Shown piece after piece: positions 9,769 through 17,616 of a stretch of DNA of 64,000 nucleotides (positions are counted from its first letter, which is position 1; the number at the start of each line of letters is the position of its first letter). The position numbers and the translations under genes are program-made. Origin of the DNA: Arthrobacter sp. KBS0702 (GTDB taxonomy: Bacteria; Actinomycetota; Actinomycetes; Actinomycetales; Micrococcaceae); NCBI RefSeq assembly GCF_005937985.2, contig NZ_CP042172.1:2480001-2544000 (forward strand), written 5' to 3'. The notes beneath the pieces are model-generated. The model did not search any database. It had not been told where the DNA came from and saw nothing but the letters and a program-made list of their open reading frames with translations.

Positions 9769-11037
9769 TTGTCTGAGCAGGAACCTACCGAGCCGCAGCA
9801 GTGGGGCGGCCGCCCGCAATGGGGCGCGCAGCCCCCGTGGGGAGACCCGCCGCAACCGACCCAGCCGTCCCCGTGGGGAAGCCCGCCCGCGTGGGGGGCA
9901 TCGCCGCAGCGGGGGGCGCCGCAGTTTGCCCCCCGGATACCGGCCCCGCCTTTGTACCCGCACGCACCCTTCGGCCAGCCGCGCTACGTCGCCCCTCCGA
10001 AACCCGGCATCGTGCCGCTGCGCCCCCTGGTGCTGGGCGAGATTCTGGACGGGGCCTTCCAGACCGTCAGGCGCAATCCTGCGGCCATGCTCGGGGCCGG
10101 CGTGATTGCCCAGGCGCTGGGCTCTGTTGTCTCCGCCCTGGCCCAGACCGGCGCCGTCGCCGGGTGGTCGCCGGCACCGTGGCTGGAGGGCATCCGGCCG
10201 TCGGAGGCGGCGGCGCTGGGCCTCGGCATCGCCGGGGTCGGCGTCCTGTTGATGCTCGTCTCCGTTGTGATGTCGGTGGTGGTGCAAGGCGCCATGGCCG
10301 TCCCCGTGGCCCGCTCGCTGTTGAACAGGAAAACAGGCTTCCGCCAGATGTGGTCGTTGTCCCGCTCCCGCATGGGCGCCCTGCTGGGACTCGCCGGCCT
10401 GCTGGTCCTCGGCACTGCCGCCGTCGTGGCCCTCTCGGTGCTGGCGACAGTGTCGCTGGTGGCCGCCATGGACCGCGCGGCGGCCGGCGCGCTGGTACTC
10501 CTGTTTGTCAGCCTGATGGTGGTCCTGGTCTGGGTCGCCATCCGGTTCCTGGTCGCACCGGCGGCGATCGTGGTTGAGGAAATCGGCGCCTTCGCGGGAC
10601 TGCGCCGTTCCTGGCAACTGACCCGCGGCAACTGGTGGCGCCTGCTGGGAATCTCGCTGGTGGTCAGTCTGCTCGTCGGCGTTCTCAGCCAGATCGTCCT
10701 GCTTCCCGTGAAGCTCCTCGGCAACGCCATCGGGTTTACCGTCTTCTCGCAGGGCGGCCAGGGGGAAACCCAGACTGTCACGATCGCCGTCGCCGTGGTC
10801 AGCGCCGTCGTCTCAGCGCTGATCGCAGCCGTGGGCTTCGCCTTCCAGACCTCCACAGTGGCCCTGGTCTACCTGGACCTCCGGATGCGCAAGGACGGGC
10901 TCGACCTGTCCCTGATGCGGCAACTGGAGACCGGAAGTGACCCGGACGGAGTGCCGGGGCGGGCTCCGGCTGCCATCCACGGGGACACGTCGCTGTGGCA
11001 GCGGCCGCCTTACGGCCCTCCCCCGGTCCGGGGATGA
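9769..11037 (+). CDS. Multi-pass membrane protein with proline-rich N-terminus (GPDPase membrane-domain-like)
   Basis: The first 80 residues are rich in Pro, Trp, Gly and Gln (repeats like PQWGAQPPWGDPP). About six hydrophobic segments follow, starting around LRPLVLGEILDGAFQTVRRN, with VIVEEIGAFAGLRRSWQLTRGNW typical of the membrane domain found with glycerophosphodiester phosphodiesterases and in many actinobacterial proteins of unknown role. I chose the TTG at 9769 (LSEQEPTEPQQW) because GGGGAGG lies seven bases upstream; the frame is open much further upstream but only as antisense to mtrA. It overlaps the next gene by ATGA, so it is part of the DUF4129-DUF4350-moxR-DUF58 operon. No catalytic residues are evident. 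Confidence 0.8.
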   Translation: MSEQEPTEPQQWGGRPQWGAQPPWGDPPQPTQPSPWGSPPAWGASPQRGAPQFAPRIPAPPLYPHAPFGQPRYVAPPKPGIVPLRPLVLGEILDGAFQTVRRNPAAMLGAGVIAQALGSVVSALAQTGAVAGWSPAPWLEGIRPSEAAALGLGIAGVGVLLMLVSVVMSVVVQGAMAVPVARSLLNRKTGFRQMWSLSRSRMGALLGLAGLLVLGTAAVVALSVLATVSLVAAMDRAAAGALVLLFVSLMVVLVWVAIRFLVAPAAIVVEEIGAFAGLRRSWQLTRGNWWRLLGISLVVSLLVGVLSQIVLLPVKLLGNAIGFTVFSQGGQGETQTVTIAVAVVSAVVSALIAAVGFAFQTSTVALVYLDLRMRKDGLDLSLMRQLETGSDPDGVPGRAPAAIHGDTSLWQRPPYGPPPVRG

Positions 11038-11747
11038 TGGGCGCTGCCGTCGTCCGCGCGGACCCAGCCGTGGCCGCCCTCTCCGTAAGACTGCAGGCGG
11101 AGCCTCCGGTGCTCCCGGACCGCGGGGAGGCTGGCCGCTGGGCCGCGGAGGAACTTGCGAAAGCACCTTACCGCGACGCCGCGCCAAGCTGGCTGGAGGA
11201 CGCGATGGCGGAGTTCGGCCGCTGGCTGCGCTCCTTCACCGGGGACGGCGCCCCGGCCGGCGATGGCGGCTACGCCGTGCCGCTCCTGCTGGTCATCGCC
11301 GCCGTCGTTATTGTCATCGCCATTGTGGTGGTGCGGCCGCGGCTCAATGCCAAACGGGCCACCGCCCGGGAGGTCTTCGACGCCGGCGCGGCCCTGAGCC
11401 CGGAGGCGCACCGCGAACGGGCCGCGGCCGCGGCGGCCCGCGGGCACTGGGCGGCTGCCATTGTCGAGCAATTCCGTGCCCTCGCCCGGGCGGCCGAGGA
11501 CCGCGCCGTGCTGGACCCGCAACCGGGCCGGACAGCAAGCGAGGTCGCCGCCCGGCTGGGCCGTGCGTTTGCCGCCCACGCCCGGGAACTGGATGAGGCG
11601 GCGCTGACCTTCGACGCCGTCCGCTACGGCGGAGCTGACGGCAGCCCCCGCGAGCACGAGGCGCTGGCCCGGCTCGACGCGGCCCTGGCCGGCACCACCC
11701 CGGACTATCGGGGCGCCGGCTCGGACGCCCTCGTCAGGCCGCTATGA
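11034..11747 (+). CDS. DUF4129 domain membrane protein
   Basis: The 237-residue protein has one clear transmembrane helix (GYAVPLLLVIAAVVIVIAIV, about residues 80-100) and a C-terminal DUF4129 domain with the typical ARGHWAAAIVEQFRALARAA stretch followed by GRTASEVAARLG. DUF4129 proteins accompany MoxR/DUF58 systems and are often fused to transglutaminase-like domains; here the domain stands alone. The start is placed at the ATG that overlaps the previous stop in an ATGATG configuration, because upstream in-frame codons are antisense to nothing useful and lack a ribosome site. The 3' end overlaps the DUF4350 gene by four bases. Function in the cell is unknown. Confidence 0.82.
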   Translation: MMGAAVVRADPAVAALSVRLQAEPPVLPDRGEAGRWAAEELAKAPYRDAAPSWLEDAMAEFGRWLRSFTGDGAPAGDGGYAVPLLLVIAAVVIVIAIVVVRPRLNAKRATAREVFDAGAALSPEAHRERAAAAAARGHWAAAIVEQFRALARAAEDRAVLDPQPGRTASEVAARLGRAFAAHARELDEAALTFDAVRYGGADGSPREHEALARLDAALAGTTPDYRGAGSDALVRPL

Positions 11748-12892
11748 GCCGGACGACGGCGCTGCTCCGCCGACACCGCACCTGGACCGTCCTCGGCGTC
11801 GTGTTCATCGCCGCACTGGTCCTGACGACGGTGCTCCAGCTGCAGCCCCGCGGGGACCGCACCCCGCTCTCCACCCGGAACGCCGCCCCCGACGGGGCAC
11901 GCGCCGCCGCGGAAATCCTCGGCCGGCACGGCGTCGCCGTGGAACAGCAGGACTCCCTCGACGCGACCCTCCGGGCGCTCGACGCCGCCCGGCGCGCCGG
12001 TGAGGGCACCACCGTCCTGCTCTACGACCGCAACGGCTATCTGAGCCGGGACCAGTTGCAGTACCTGGGCGGCGCTACGGACCGGCTGGTGGTGATCACC
12101 CCGCGGCTGAACACGCTGCAAGGCATAACCGGCGGAATTCTGCAGGCCGGAGTGGTGAAGGACGGCACCAAAGTCCTGGCTCAGGACTGCATCATCCCGG
12201 ACCCCGCCGCGGCGGGCGCCGTCACGGCCAAGAACGGCTTCCTGTATGACGGAGAGGTGGTCTGCTACGCCCCGCAGGGCGGCCAGGGCGGACTCTATGC
12301 CGGCAGCGAGGACGGTCGGACGGTGGTGCTGGGCAGCACCGAAATCGTGAGCAACGGCGCCCTGGCCGAGGAAGGAAACGCGGCGCTGGTGCTGCGGAGC
12401 CTCGGTGCGGAACCACACCTGGTCTGGTACCTGCCCGGCATCTCCGATGTGCCCGCCACGAAGCAGCCGGTGACCCTCGCTGAACTCGCCGCCCCGTGGA
12501 CCCACGTGCTCGGGCCCTGGCTGGCGTTCGTGGCGGTGCTCGCCATCTTCTGGCGCGGCCGCAGGCTCGGCCCCCTGGTGTTCGAGCCGCTCCCGGTGGT
12601 GGTCAAGGCGGTTGAGACGGCCGAGGGACGGGCCCGCCTCTATCACGACGCGGGCGCCGTGGACCGGGCAACAGAGGTACTCCGCGCCGGCACGCTCGTC
12701 CGGCTGGCCCGGATCCTCCGGCTGGGGCCCGACGCCGGGGCGGCCGCCATCATCGACGCCGCCGGCCGGCACCTGGGCCGGACTCCGGAGGAGATCGGCA
12801 GCGTCCTCAACGCCGCACCCCGCGCCGAAGCGGAGCTGGTGCGCTGGGCCCAGCAACTGGACAGACTAGAGAAAGAGGTACACACCCGATGA
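11744..12892 (+). CDS. DUF4350 domain membrane protein
   Basis: The 382-residue protein has an N-terminal membrane anchor (TWTVLGVVFIAALVLTTVL), an extracytoplasmic DUF4350 domain (about 40-230, starting with LSTRNAAPDGARAAAEILGR and containing TVLLYDRNGYLS), a second membrane segment near WLAFVAVLAIFW and a cytoplasmic helical tail. DUF4350 resembles a Rossmann-like ligand-binding domain often coded next to MoxR and DUF58 genes. It overlaps both neighbours by ATGA, so it is tightly coupled with the AAA+ ATPase that follows. Role is inferred from context: a membrane component of a MoxR-dependent assembly or stress system. Confidence 0.82.
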   Translation: MSRTTALLRRHRTWTVLGVVFIAALVLTTVLQLQPRGDRTPLSTRNAAPDGARAAAEILGRHGVAVEQQDSLDATLRALDAARRAGEGTTVLLYDRNGYLSRDQLQYLGGATDRLVVITPRLNTLQGITGGILQAGVVKDGTKVLAQDCIIPDPAAAGAVTAKNGFLYDGEVVCYAPQGGQGGLYAGSEDGRTVVLGSTEIVSNGALAEEGNAALVLRSLGAEPHLVWYLPGISDVPATKQPVTLAELAAPWTHVLGPWLAFVAVLAIFWRGRRLGPLVFEPLPVVVKAVETAEGRARLYHDAGAVDRATEVLRAGTLVRLARILRLGPDAGAAAIIDAAGRHLGRTPEEIGSVLNAAPRAEAELVRWAQQLDRLEKEVHTR

Positions 12893-13965
12893 ACGACCAG
12901 CCAACCGCAGCCTGGCCCGCGCCCCGCCCCGCGCCCGAGTGGACGGAGGACACTGCCGGCCGCCGCGACGCCGGCGCCCGGGATCCAGTGCGTGACCCAG
13001 TGCAGCATCCCGTGCAGGATCCCGTGCGCCAGGCCCTACTGGACGTCCGCCGCGAGGTCGCCAAGGCCGTCGTCGGGCAGGACGCCACCGTCACCGGGAT
13101 GCTGATCGCCCTCCTGTCGCGCGGCCACGTGCTGATTGAGGGCGTGCCCGGGGTGGCCAAGACCCTGCTGGTGCGCAGCCTGTCCGCCGCCCTCAGCCTG
13201 GACACCAAGCGGATCCAGTTCACCCCGGACCTGATGCCCGGCGACGTCACCGGCTCGCTAATCTACGATTCGCACACCTCCGAGTTCAGCTTCCGCGAAG
13301 GCCCGGTCTTCACCAACATCCTGCTCGCGGACGAAATCAACCGGACCCCGCCCAAGACCCAGGCCTCGCTCCTGGAAGCCATGGAGGAGCGGCAGGTGTC
13401 GGTGGACGGCGTCTCGCGCCCGCTGCCCGCACCGTTCATCGTGGCGGCCACGCAGAACCCGGTCGAGTACGAGGGGACCTATGCGCTGCCGGAGGCCCAA
13501 CTCGACCGCTTCCTGCTCAAGCTCACCATGCCGCTGCCCGGACGGGAGGACGAAATCGAGGTGATCCGGCGGCACGCCGCCGGCTTCGACCCCCGCCAGC
13601 TGGCCGCGGCCGGCATCCGCCCCGTTGCCGGTCCGGCCGAACTGGAACGCGCACGGCAGGCCGTGGCCGCCGTCGAGATCGGCCCCGAGGTCCTCGCCTA
13701 CATCGTCGACGTCGTCCGCGCCACCCGTGCGGCGCCGTCGTTCCAGCTCGGCGTCTCGCCGCGCGGCGCCGCAGCCCTGCTCAACGGCTCCCGCGCCTGG
13801 GCCTGGCTCTCCGGCCGGGCCTTCGTCACCCCCGACGACGTCAAGGCCCTCGCCCTGCCCTGCCTTCGGCACCGGGTGGCACTGCGGCCCGAGGCACAGA
13901 TGGACGGCGTGCAGGTGGACGGTGTGCTGGGCAGCATCCTCGCCTCCGTCCCCGTCCCGCGCTGA
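12889..13965 (+). CDS. MoxR-family AAA+ ATPase
   Basis: MoxR ATPases act as chaperones that mature or activate partner proteins, usually with a VWA/DUF58 partner. The 358-residue protein has Walker A GVPGVAKT (85-92), Walker B with LLADEINRTPPK, the sensor region VAATQNPVEYEGTY and a C-terminal lid domain with LGVSPRGAAALL. The first 45 residues are an unusual extension rich in Pro and Arg with the short repeat DPVRDPVQHPVQDPV, coded by near-identical 12-base units around 12985-13030. ATG overlaps the preceding stop by four bases and the DUF58 gene starts three bases after the stop. Confidence 0.95.
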   Translation: MNDQPTAAWPAPRPAPEWTEDTAGRRDAGARDPVRDPVQHPVQDPVRQALLDVRREVAKAVVGQDATVTGMLIALLSRGHVLIEGVPGVAKTLLVRSLSAALSLDTKRIQFTPDLMPGDVTGSLIYDSHTSEFSFREGPVFTNILLADEINRTPPKTQASLLEAMEERQVSVDGVSRPLPAPFIVAATQNPVEYEGTYALPEAQLDRFLLKLTMPLPGREDEIEVIRRHAAGFDPRQLAAAGIRPVAGPAELERARQAVAAVEIGPEVLAYIVDVVRATRAAPSFQLGVSPRGAAALLNGSRAWAWLSGRAFVTPDDVKALALPCLRHRVALRPEAQMDGVQVDGVLGSILASVPVPR

Positions 13966-13968
13966 GCC

Positions 13969-15261
13969 ATGGCGATTTCCGGACGCTTCGTACTGCTGGC
14001 CTTGCTGGGCCTGGTCCCGGCCGCGCTCCTGCCCGGCTGGGAGTCTGCAACGGTCCTGCTCCTGCTGCTGGCCGCCGCGGCGCTGCTGGACCTGGGCCTG
14101 GCCGTGCCGCTGCGGCACGTCTCGGTACAGCGCAACGACCCCGGCAGCGTCCCGCTCTCCGGGTCGGTGGAGTCCGTCCTCACGGTCGCCAACGCCGGCC
14201 GCCGCGCCCTGCGCGGCCTGGTCCGGGACGCGTGGCAGCCCTCGGCCGGCGCGCAGAATCCGTGCCAGCGCCTGCTGGTCCCGGCCGGCGAACGCCGCAA
14301 AATGACCGTCACGCTGCGGCCCACCCGGCGCGGTGAGCTGGCGGCCGAGCACGTCACCGTCCGTGCCTTCGGCCCGTTGGGACTCGCCGCACGGCAGCGC
14401 ACGCTGCCCTGCCCCGGGGCGCTGAAGGTGCTGCCGCCGTTCACGTCGCGGCGGCACCTCCCATCCAAGTTGCGCCAGTTGCGCGAGCTCGACGGCAGGG
14501 CGGCGGTCCAGATCCGCGGCGCCGGCACCGAGTTCGACTCCCTCCGCGATTACGTCCGCGGCGACGACGTCCGCTCCATCGACTGGCGCGCCACGGCCCG
14601 CCGGTCCGCCGTCGTGGTCCGCACCTGGCGGCCGGAGCGGGACCGCCGCGTCGTCATCCTGCTGGACACCTCCCGCACGGCCGCTGCCCGCATTGCCGAC
14701 GAGCCCCGGCTGGACACCGGCATGGAGGCGGCGCTGCTGCTGGCCGTCCTCGCTGAACGCGGCGGCGACCGGGTCGACTTCCTCGCCTTCGACCGCCGGC
14801 TCCGGGCGCGGGCGGGGTCTGCGGCCAAGGGAAACCTGCTGGGACAGCTGGTCCAAGCGATGGCCCCGCTCGACGCCGAACTCATCGAACTCGACTGGCC
14901 GCAGATCCCGGCCCAGATCCGCTCTGTCTCCGCGCACCGCTCGCTCGTGGTGCTGCTCACCGCCCTCGACGGCGGCGCCCCCGAAGAGGGGCTCCTGCCG
15001 ATGGCCGCGCAGCTCGCGCAGGAGCACGTGGTGGTGGTCGCCTCCGTCCGCGACCCCATGCTCGGCGAAATGCAGCGGGAGCGCTCAAGTGCCACCGGCG
15101 TGTTCCGCGCCGCGGCCGCCGAACGCGCCCTGCTCGAACGCGAGGCAGTCAGCGCGCAGCTGCGCCACGCGGGGGTCGAAGTGGTGGACGCCGAACCGTC
15201 GCAGCTGCCGCCGGCGCTCGCGGACGCGTACATTCGTTTGAAGGCCGCAGGACGGCTGTGA
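13969..15261 (+). CDS. DUF58 (VWA-like) membrane protein
   Basis: The 430-residue protein has two N-terminal hydrophobic helices (FVLLALLGLVPAALLPGW and a following leucine-rich one), an extracytoplasmic beta-rich part, then the DUF58 signature GTEFDSLRDYVRGDDVRSID (near residue 185) and a VWA-like domain starting RRVVILLDTSRT with a partial metal-site motif (D-T-S). DUF58 proteins are standard partners of MoxR ATPases; well-studied relatives occur in the Bacteroides BatA/BatD and Francisella MoxR loci. Start is ATG at 13969, three bases after moxR. The last gene that is clearly locked into this operon. Confidence 0.92.
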   Translation: MAISGRFVLLALLGLVPAALLPGWESATVLLLLLAAAALLDLGLAVPLRHVSVQRNDPGSVPLSGSVESVLTVANAGRRALRGLVRDAWQPSAGAQNPCQRLLVPAGERRKMTVTLRPTRRGELAAEHVTVRAFGPLGLAARQRTLPCPGALKVLPPFTSRRHLPSKLRQLRELDGRAAVQIRGAGTEFDSLRDYVRGDDVRSIDWRATARRSAVVVRTWRPERDRRVVILLDTSRTAAARIADEPRLDTGMEAALLLAVLAERGGDRVDFLAFDRRLRARAGSAAKGNLLGQLVQAMAPLDAELIELDWPQIPAQIRSVSAHRSLVVLLTALDGGAPEEGLLPMAAQLAQEHVVVVASVRDPMLGEMQRERSSATGVFRAAAAERALLEREAVSAQLRHAGVEVVDAEPSQLPPALADAYIRLKAAGRL

Positions 15262-15277
15262 ACCGAAGGAGGATGGC

Positions 15278-15988
15278 GTGACCGTCTATGACCCCATCTA
15301 CCGGCTCGGCCTGGGATCCGACTTTTCCAGGCTGCAGCCCGAACTGCAGGACTACTTCTCGCTGGTGCCGGGCTCCGGCCACTACGGGGTCGGCGAGGGC
15401 GTCTTCGACGTCGTCGGCTGCCGGCAGCGCTGGCTGCGGCCGCTGCTGGGCCTGGCGACCGGTGAGGAGGCGTTTTTCCCGGAGTATGGCGAGGGCATCA
15501 GGTTCCGGATTGAGAACCACGCGCACCTGGACCCGTTCGGCCGTTCCAGCCTGACCGCCCGGCGGGAGATCTTCTTTCCGCAGACCACCAGGCTCTTCCA
15601 CGACACCACCAGCCTGGATTCCTCCGCCGGCACCCCGCGGCTGGTGGATTACGTGGGCCGCTACCGCAGGCTGGTGACCGACCTCAACCTCAGCGTCACC
15701 GCGGAAGGGCGGCTGCGCGGCGTCTCGGAGGCCTCACGGCTGTTCCTGGGCCCGCTTCGGATCCCGCTGCCGGCGGCCCTGGACGCCAAGGCCTACGCCG
15801 AACAGTGGTGGGAACCGGACGAGGGCCGGCACCGGATCCAGGTCAAGGTGATCCAGCCGCAGATCGGCCTGGTGCTGGTGTACGCCGGCCGATTCGACTA
15901 CGGGCTTGAGCCGTACCCGGCCGGTGCGCTGGCGCCCGGCTACCTGCCGGGGCGCGCCAGGCCCGGCCGCTGGGAAAGCCGCGTCTAA
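15278..15988 (+). CDS. DUF4166 domain protein
   Basis: The 236-residue soluble protein carries the DUF4166 pattern: PELQDYFSL near residue 25, a GVGEGVFDVVG block, and the central FGRSSLTARREIFF. It ends with a short extension rich in Pro, Gly and Arg. GTG at 15278 is chosen because AAGGAGGATGGC lies immediately upstream. The gene follows DUF58 by 16 bases and is probably expressed with the MoxR cluster, although DUF4166 is not a standard partner. Biochemical function is not known; no catalytic motif stands out. Confidence 0.78.
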   Translation: MTVYDPIYRLGLGSDFSRLQPELQDYFSLVPGSGHYGVGEGVFDVVGCRQRWLRPLLGLATGEEAFFPEYGEGIRFRIENHAHLDPFGRSSLTARREIFFPQTTRLFHDTTSLDSSAGTPRLVDYVGRYRRLVTDLNLSVTAEGRLRGVSEASRLFLGPLRIPLPAALDAKAYAEQWWEPDEGRHRIQVKVIQPQIGLVLVYAGRFDYGLEPYPAGALAPGYLPGRARPGRWESRV

Positions 15989-15991
15989 TCC

Positions 15992-17044
15992 CTAGCCGAG
16001 GGCGAGCTGGTTCAGACCGTCGGCCAGCTGCGTCAGCCGGGTCAGCACCGCCGTCGCGGACGAGGGTGTGTGGCCGGCGAGGCCACCGGCCGGTGTGACC
16101 CGCGCCGGGCCCAACGCGCTGGCCGGGAGCCCGAGCTGGCGCCACGGGCGCCACAGCGTTTCGACCGCCTGCGGCACACGGGGCAGCGCGGCCGCGGGGT
16201 CCTCAACCGGCAGCACGCCGGCCCACAGGCGTTTCCCGGACTCCACGGCGCCGGCGAGTTGCTCCCATTGGCGGGAGGTCAGTGCCCGCAACGGTACGGC
16301 GATCCCGTCCGCGCCGGCGGCCAGGATCCGGTCGAAGGGCGCTTCGACTTCGGGAACGGACACCACGATTTCGGCCGCCCCGGCGGCCCGCAGGGCGTCG
16401 ATGACAATCCGCCAGGACTCGGTCACCTCCGAACCCGGCACGGCGCGCAGGGTGCGGTAGCCGCTGGACGTCGGGATGGTGCCCGCCATGACGGCGGCGA
16501 TGTCCGGTTCGTCGAGTTGCACCACCAGGCTGGCGCCCGGCACGGCGGCGGCCACCCGGCGCAGGTGGGCGTCCACGCCGGCCGCGAGCGAGGCCGCGAG
16601 GTCCCGCCGCGCACCGTGGTCGATCAGGGCACGCTCGCCGTTGTGCAGGTGCAGTCCGGCGGCGAGGCTGAGCGGGCCGCGCAGCTGGATCTTCAGCTCG
16701 GACGCGGGGATCTCTTCCGCCCCGACGACGTCGGCCAGGACGTTGATGTCGGTGGACAGCGCCGAGCGGGCGCGCCTGAGGTCCTGGCCGGGGCGGTCCA
16801 CGATCCTCCAGCCGTAGGGCTGGACGTCGACGGCGAGGCCCTCCAGCAGCGACGCGGTGCGGCCCAGCGCGTCCGAGCCGACGCCACGGTCCGGGAGCTC
16901 GGCGAGGAAGGGCAGGTGCGGGCTGCCCAGTTCGCCGCGGATGATGCGGGCGGCCTCGACGGGGTCCTCCCCCGGCCAGGCGCCGAGCGCGGTGGCCGTG
17001 ACCTGTGCGGCGGCAGCAGACAGCGAGGGCTCGGGTGCGGGCAC
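15992..17044 (-). CDS. MetE-fold protein resembling the C-terminal half of B12-independent methionine synthase, without zinc ligands
   Basis: The 350-residue protein has the length and layout of the short, single-barrel MetE homologues of actinobacteria: ELKIQLRGPLSLAAG, VVQLDEPDIAAVMAG and a C-terminal VTPAGGLAGHTPSSA. In true MetE the catalytic zinc is held by His, two Cys and Glu, with the last Cys in a motif like P-x-C-G-L. Here that position is Gly (TPAGGLAG), and the complete protein has no cysteine at all. It is therefore unlikely to be a working cobalamin-independent methionine synthase. It lies two bases before the chorismate mutase stop and they are probably co-transcribed. No cobalamin or SAM riboswitch was seen upstream. 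Confidence 0.75.
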   Translation of the reverse strand: MPAPEPSLSAAAAQVTATALGAWPGEDPVEAARIIRGELGSPHLPFLAELPDRGVGSDALGRTASLLEGLAVDVQPYGWRIVDRPGQDLRRARSALSTDINVLADVVGAEEIPASELKIQLRGPLSLAAGLHLHNGERALIDHGARRDLAASLAAGVDAHLRRVAAAVPGASLVVQLDEPDIAAVMAGTIPTSSGYRTLRAVPGSEVTESWRIVIDALRAAGAAEIVVSVPEVEAPFDRILAAGADGIAVPLRALTSRQWEQLAGAVESGKRLWAGVLPVEDPAAALPRVPQAVETLWRPWRQLGLPASALGPARVTPAGGLAGHTPSSATAVLTRLTQLADGLNQLALG

Positions 17045-17046
17045 GG

Positions 17047-17481
17047 CTACGCCTCGGCGGAGATGGCGGAATCCGGGGCCGCCGGGGCCCGGCCGGCGGC
17101 CTGGTGTGCGGCGGCCTGGTGGTCTTCGGCGATGGCCTCGTGGTGGCGGATCACCTCGCCGATGATGAAGTTCAGGAATTTCTCGGCGAACGCCGGGTCC
17201 AGGTGCGCCTCCGCGGCGAGCCGCCGCAGGCGGGCGATCTGGGCGGTCTCGCGGCCCGGGTCCCCGGCCGGAAGCTTGTGCGCGGCCTTGAGGAAGCCGA
17301 CCTTCTGCGTGGCCTTGAACCGCTCGGCCAGGAGGAACACCAGCGTGGCGTCGATGTTGTCGATGCTGGACCGGATCGAGAGCAGCTCCGCCATCACCGC
17401 GGGATCCACGTGCCCGGCCAGGGAACTGGCGGCGGGGTCATAGGCATCGGCGTCGGGATTGTTCTGGTTCTGCTCGGTCAT
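17047..17481 (-). CDS. Chorismate mutase (AroQ type)
   Basis: Chorismate mutase converts chorismate to prephenate, the first step toward Phe and Tyr. The 144-residue protein has a 50-residue N-terminal extension and the AroQ helical domain: LLSIRSSIDNIDATLVFLLAER supplies the first catalytic Arg region, FKATQKVGFLKA the second with the conserved Lys, and ARLRRLAAEAHLDPAFAEKF and FLNFIIGEVIRHHE complete the fold. There is no signal peptide, so this is the cytoplasmic form. ATG at 17481. It precedes the MetE-like gene by two bases on the same strand. Confidence 0.92.
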   Translation of the reverse strand: MTEQNQNNPDADAYDPAASSLAGHVDPAVMAELLSIRSSIDNIDATLVFLLAERFKATQKVGFLKAAHKLPAGDPGRETAQIARLRRLAAEAHLDPAFAEKFLNFIIGEVIRHHEAIAEDHQAAAHQAAGRAPAAPDSAISAEA

Positions 17482-17540
17482 TGACCCAGTCTAGGGTGCC
17501 GGGCCGAAATCCCTCGGGTGTTAAGCACGGGTGCGCCCGG

Positions 17541-17592
17541 CCCGAAAAAGGGGCATGCCCGCCGTTCGAAGTGAACGGCGGGCATGCCCCTT
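17541..17592 (-). terminator. Intrinsic terminator after the peptide ABC operon, built on two GGGCATGCCC cores
   Basis: Perfect 20-bp inverted repeat (17548-17567 with 17573-17592, loop of 5), followed on the minus strand by TTTTTC. It closes the ABC transporter operon that ends at 17617. Each arm contains the palindrome GGGCATGCCC (17551 and 17580), so the two palindromes are exactly 29 bp apart, the same period as in the repeat array at 23.4-23.8 kb. Confidence 0.88.
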
Positions 17593-17616
17593 GGTGCTGC
17601 CGGAGCGGTCCGGCTC

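Noticed and set aside
15992..17100. SAM or cobalamin riboswitch before the MetE-like gene
   Set aside because: The gene starts two bases after chorismate mutase, leaving no leader for a riboswitch.
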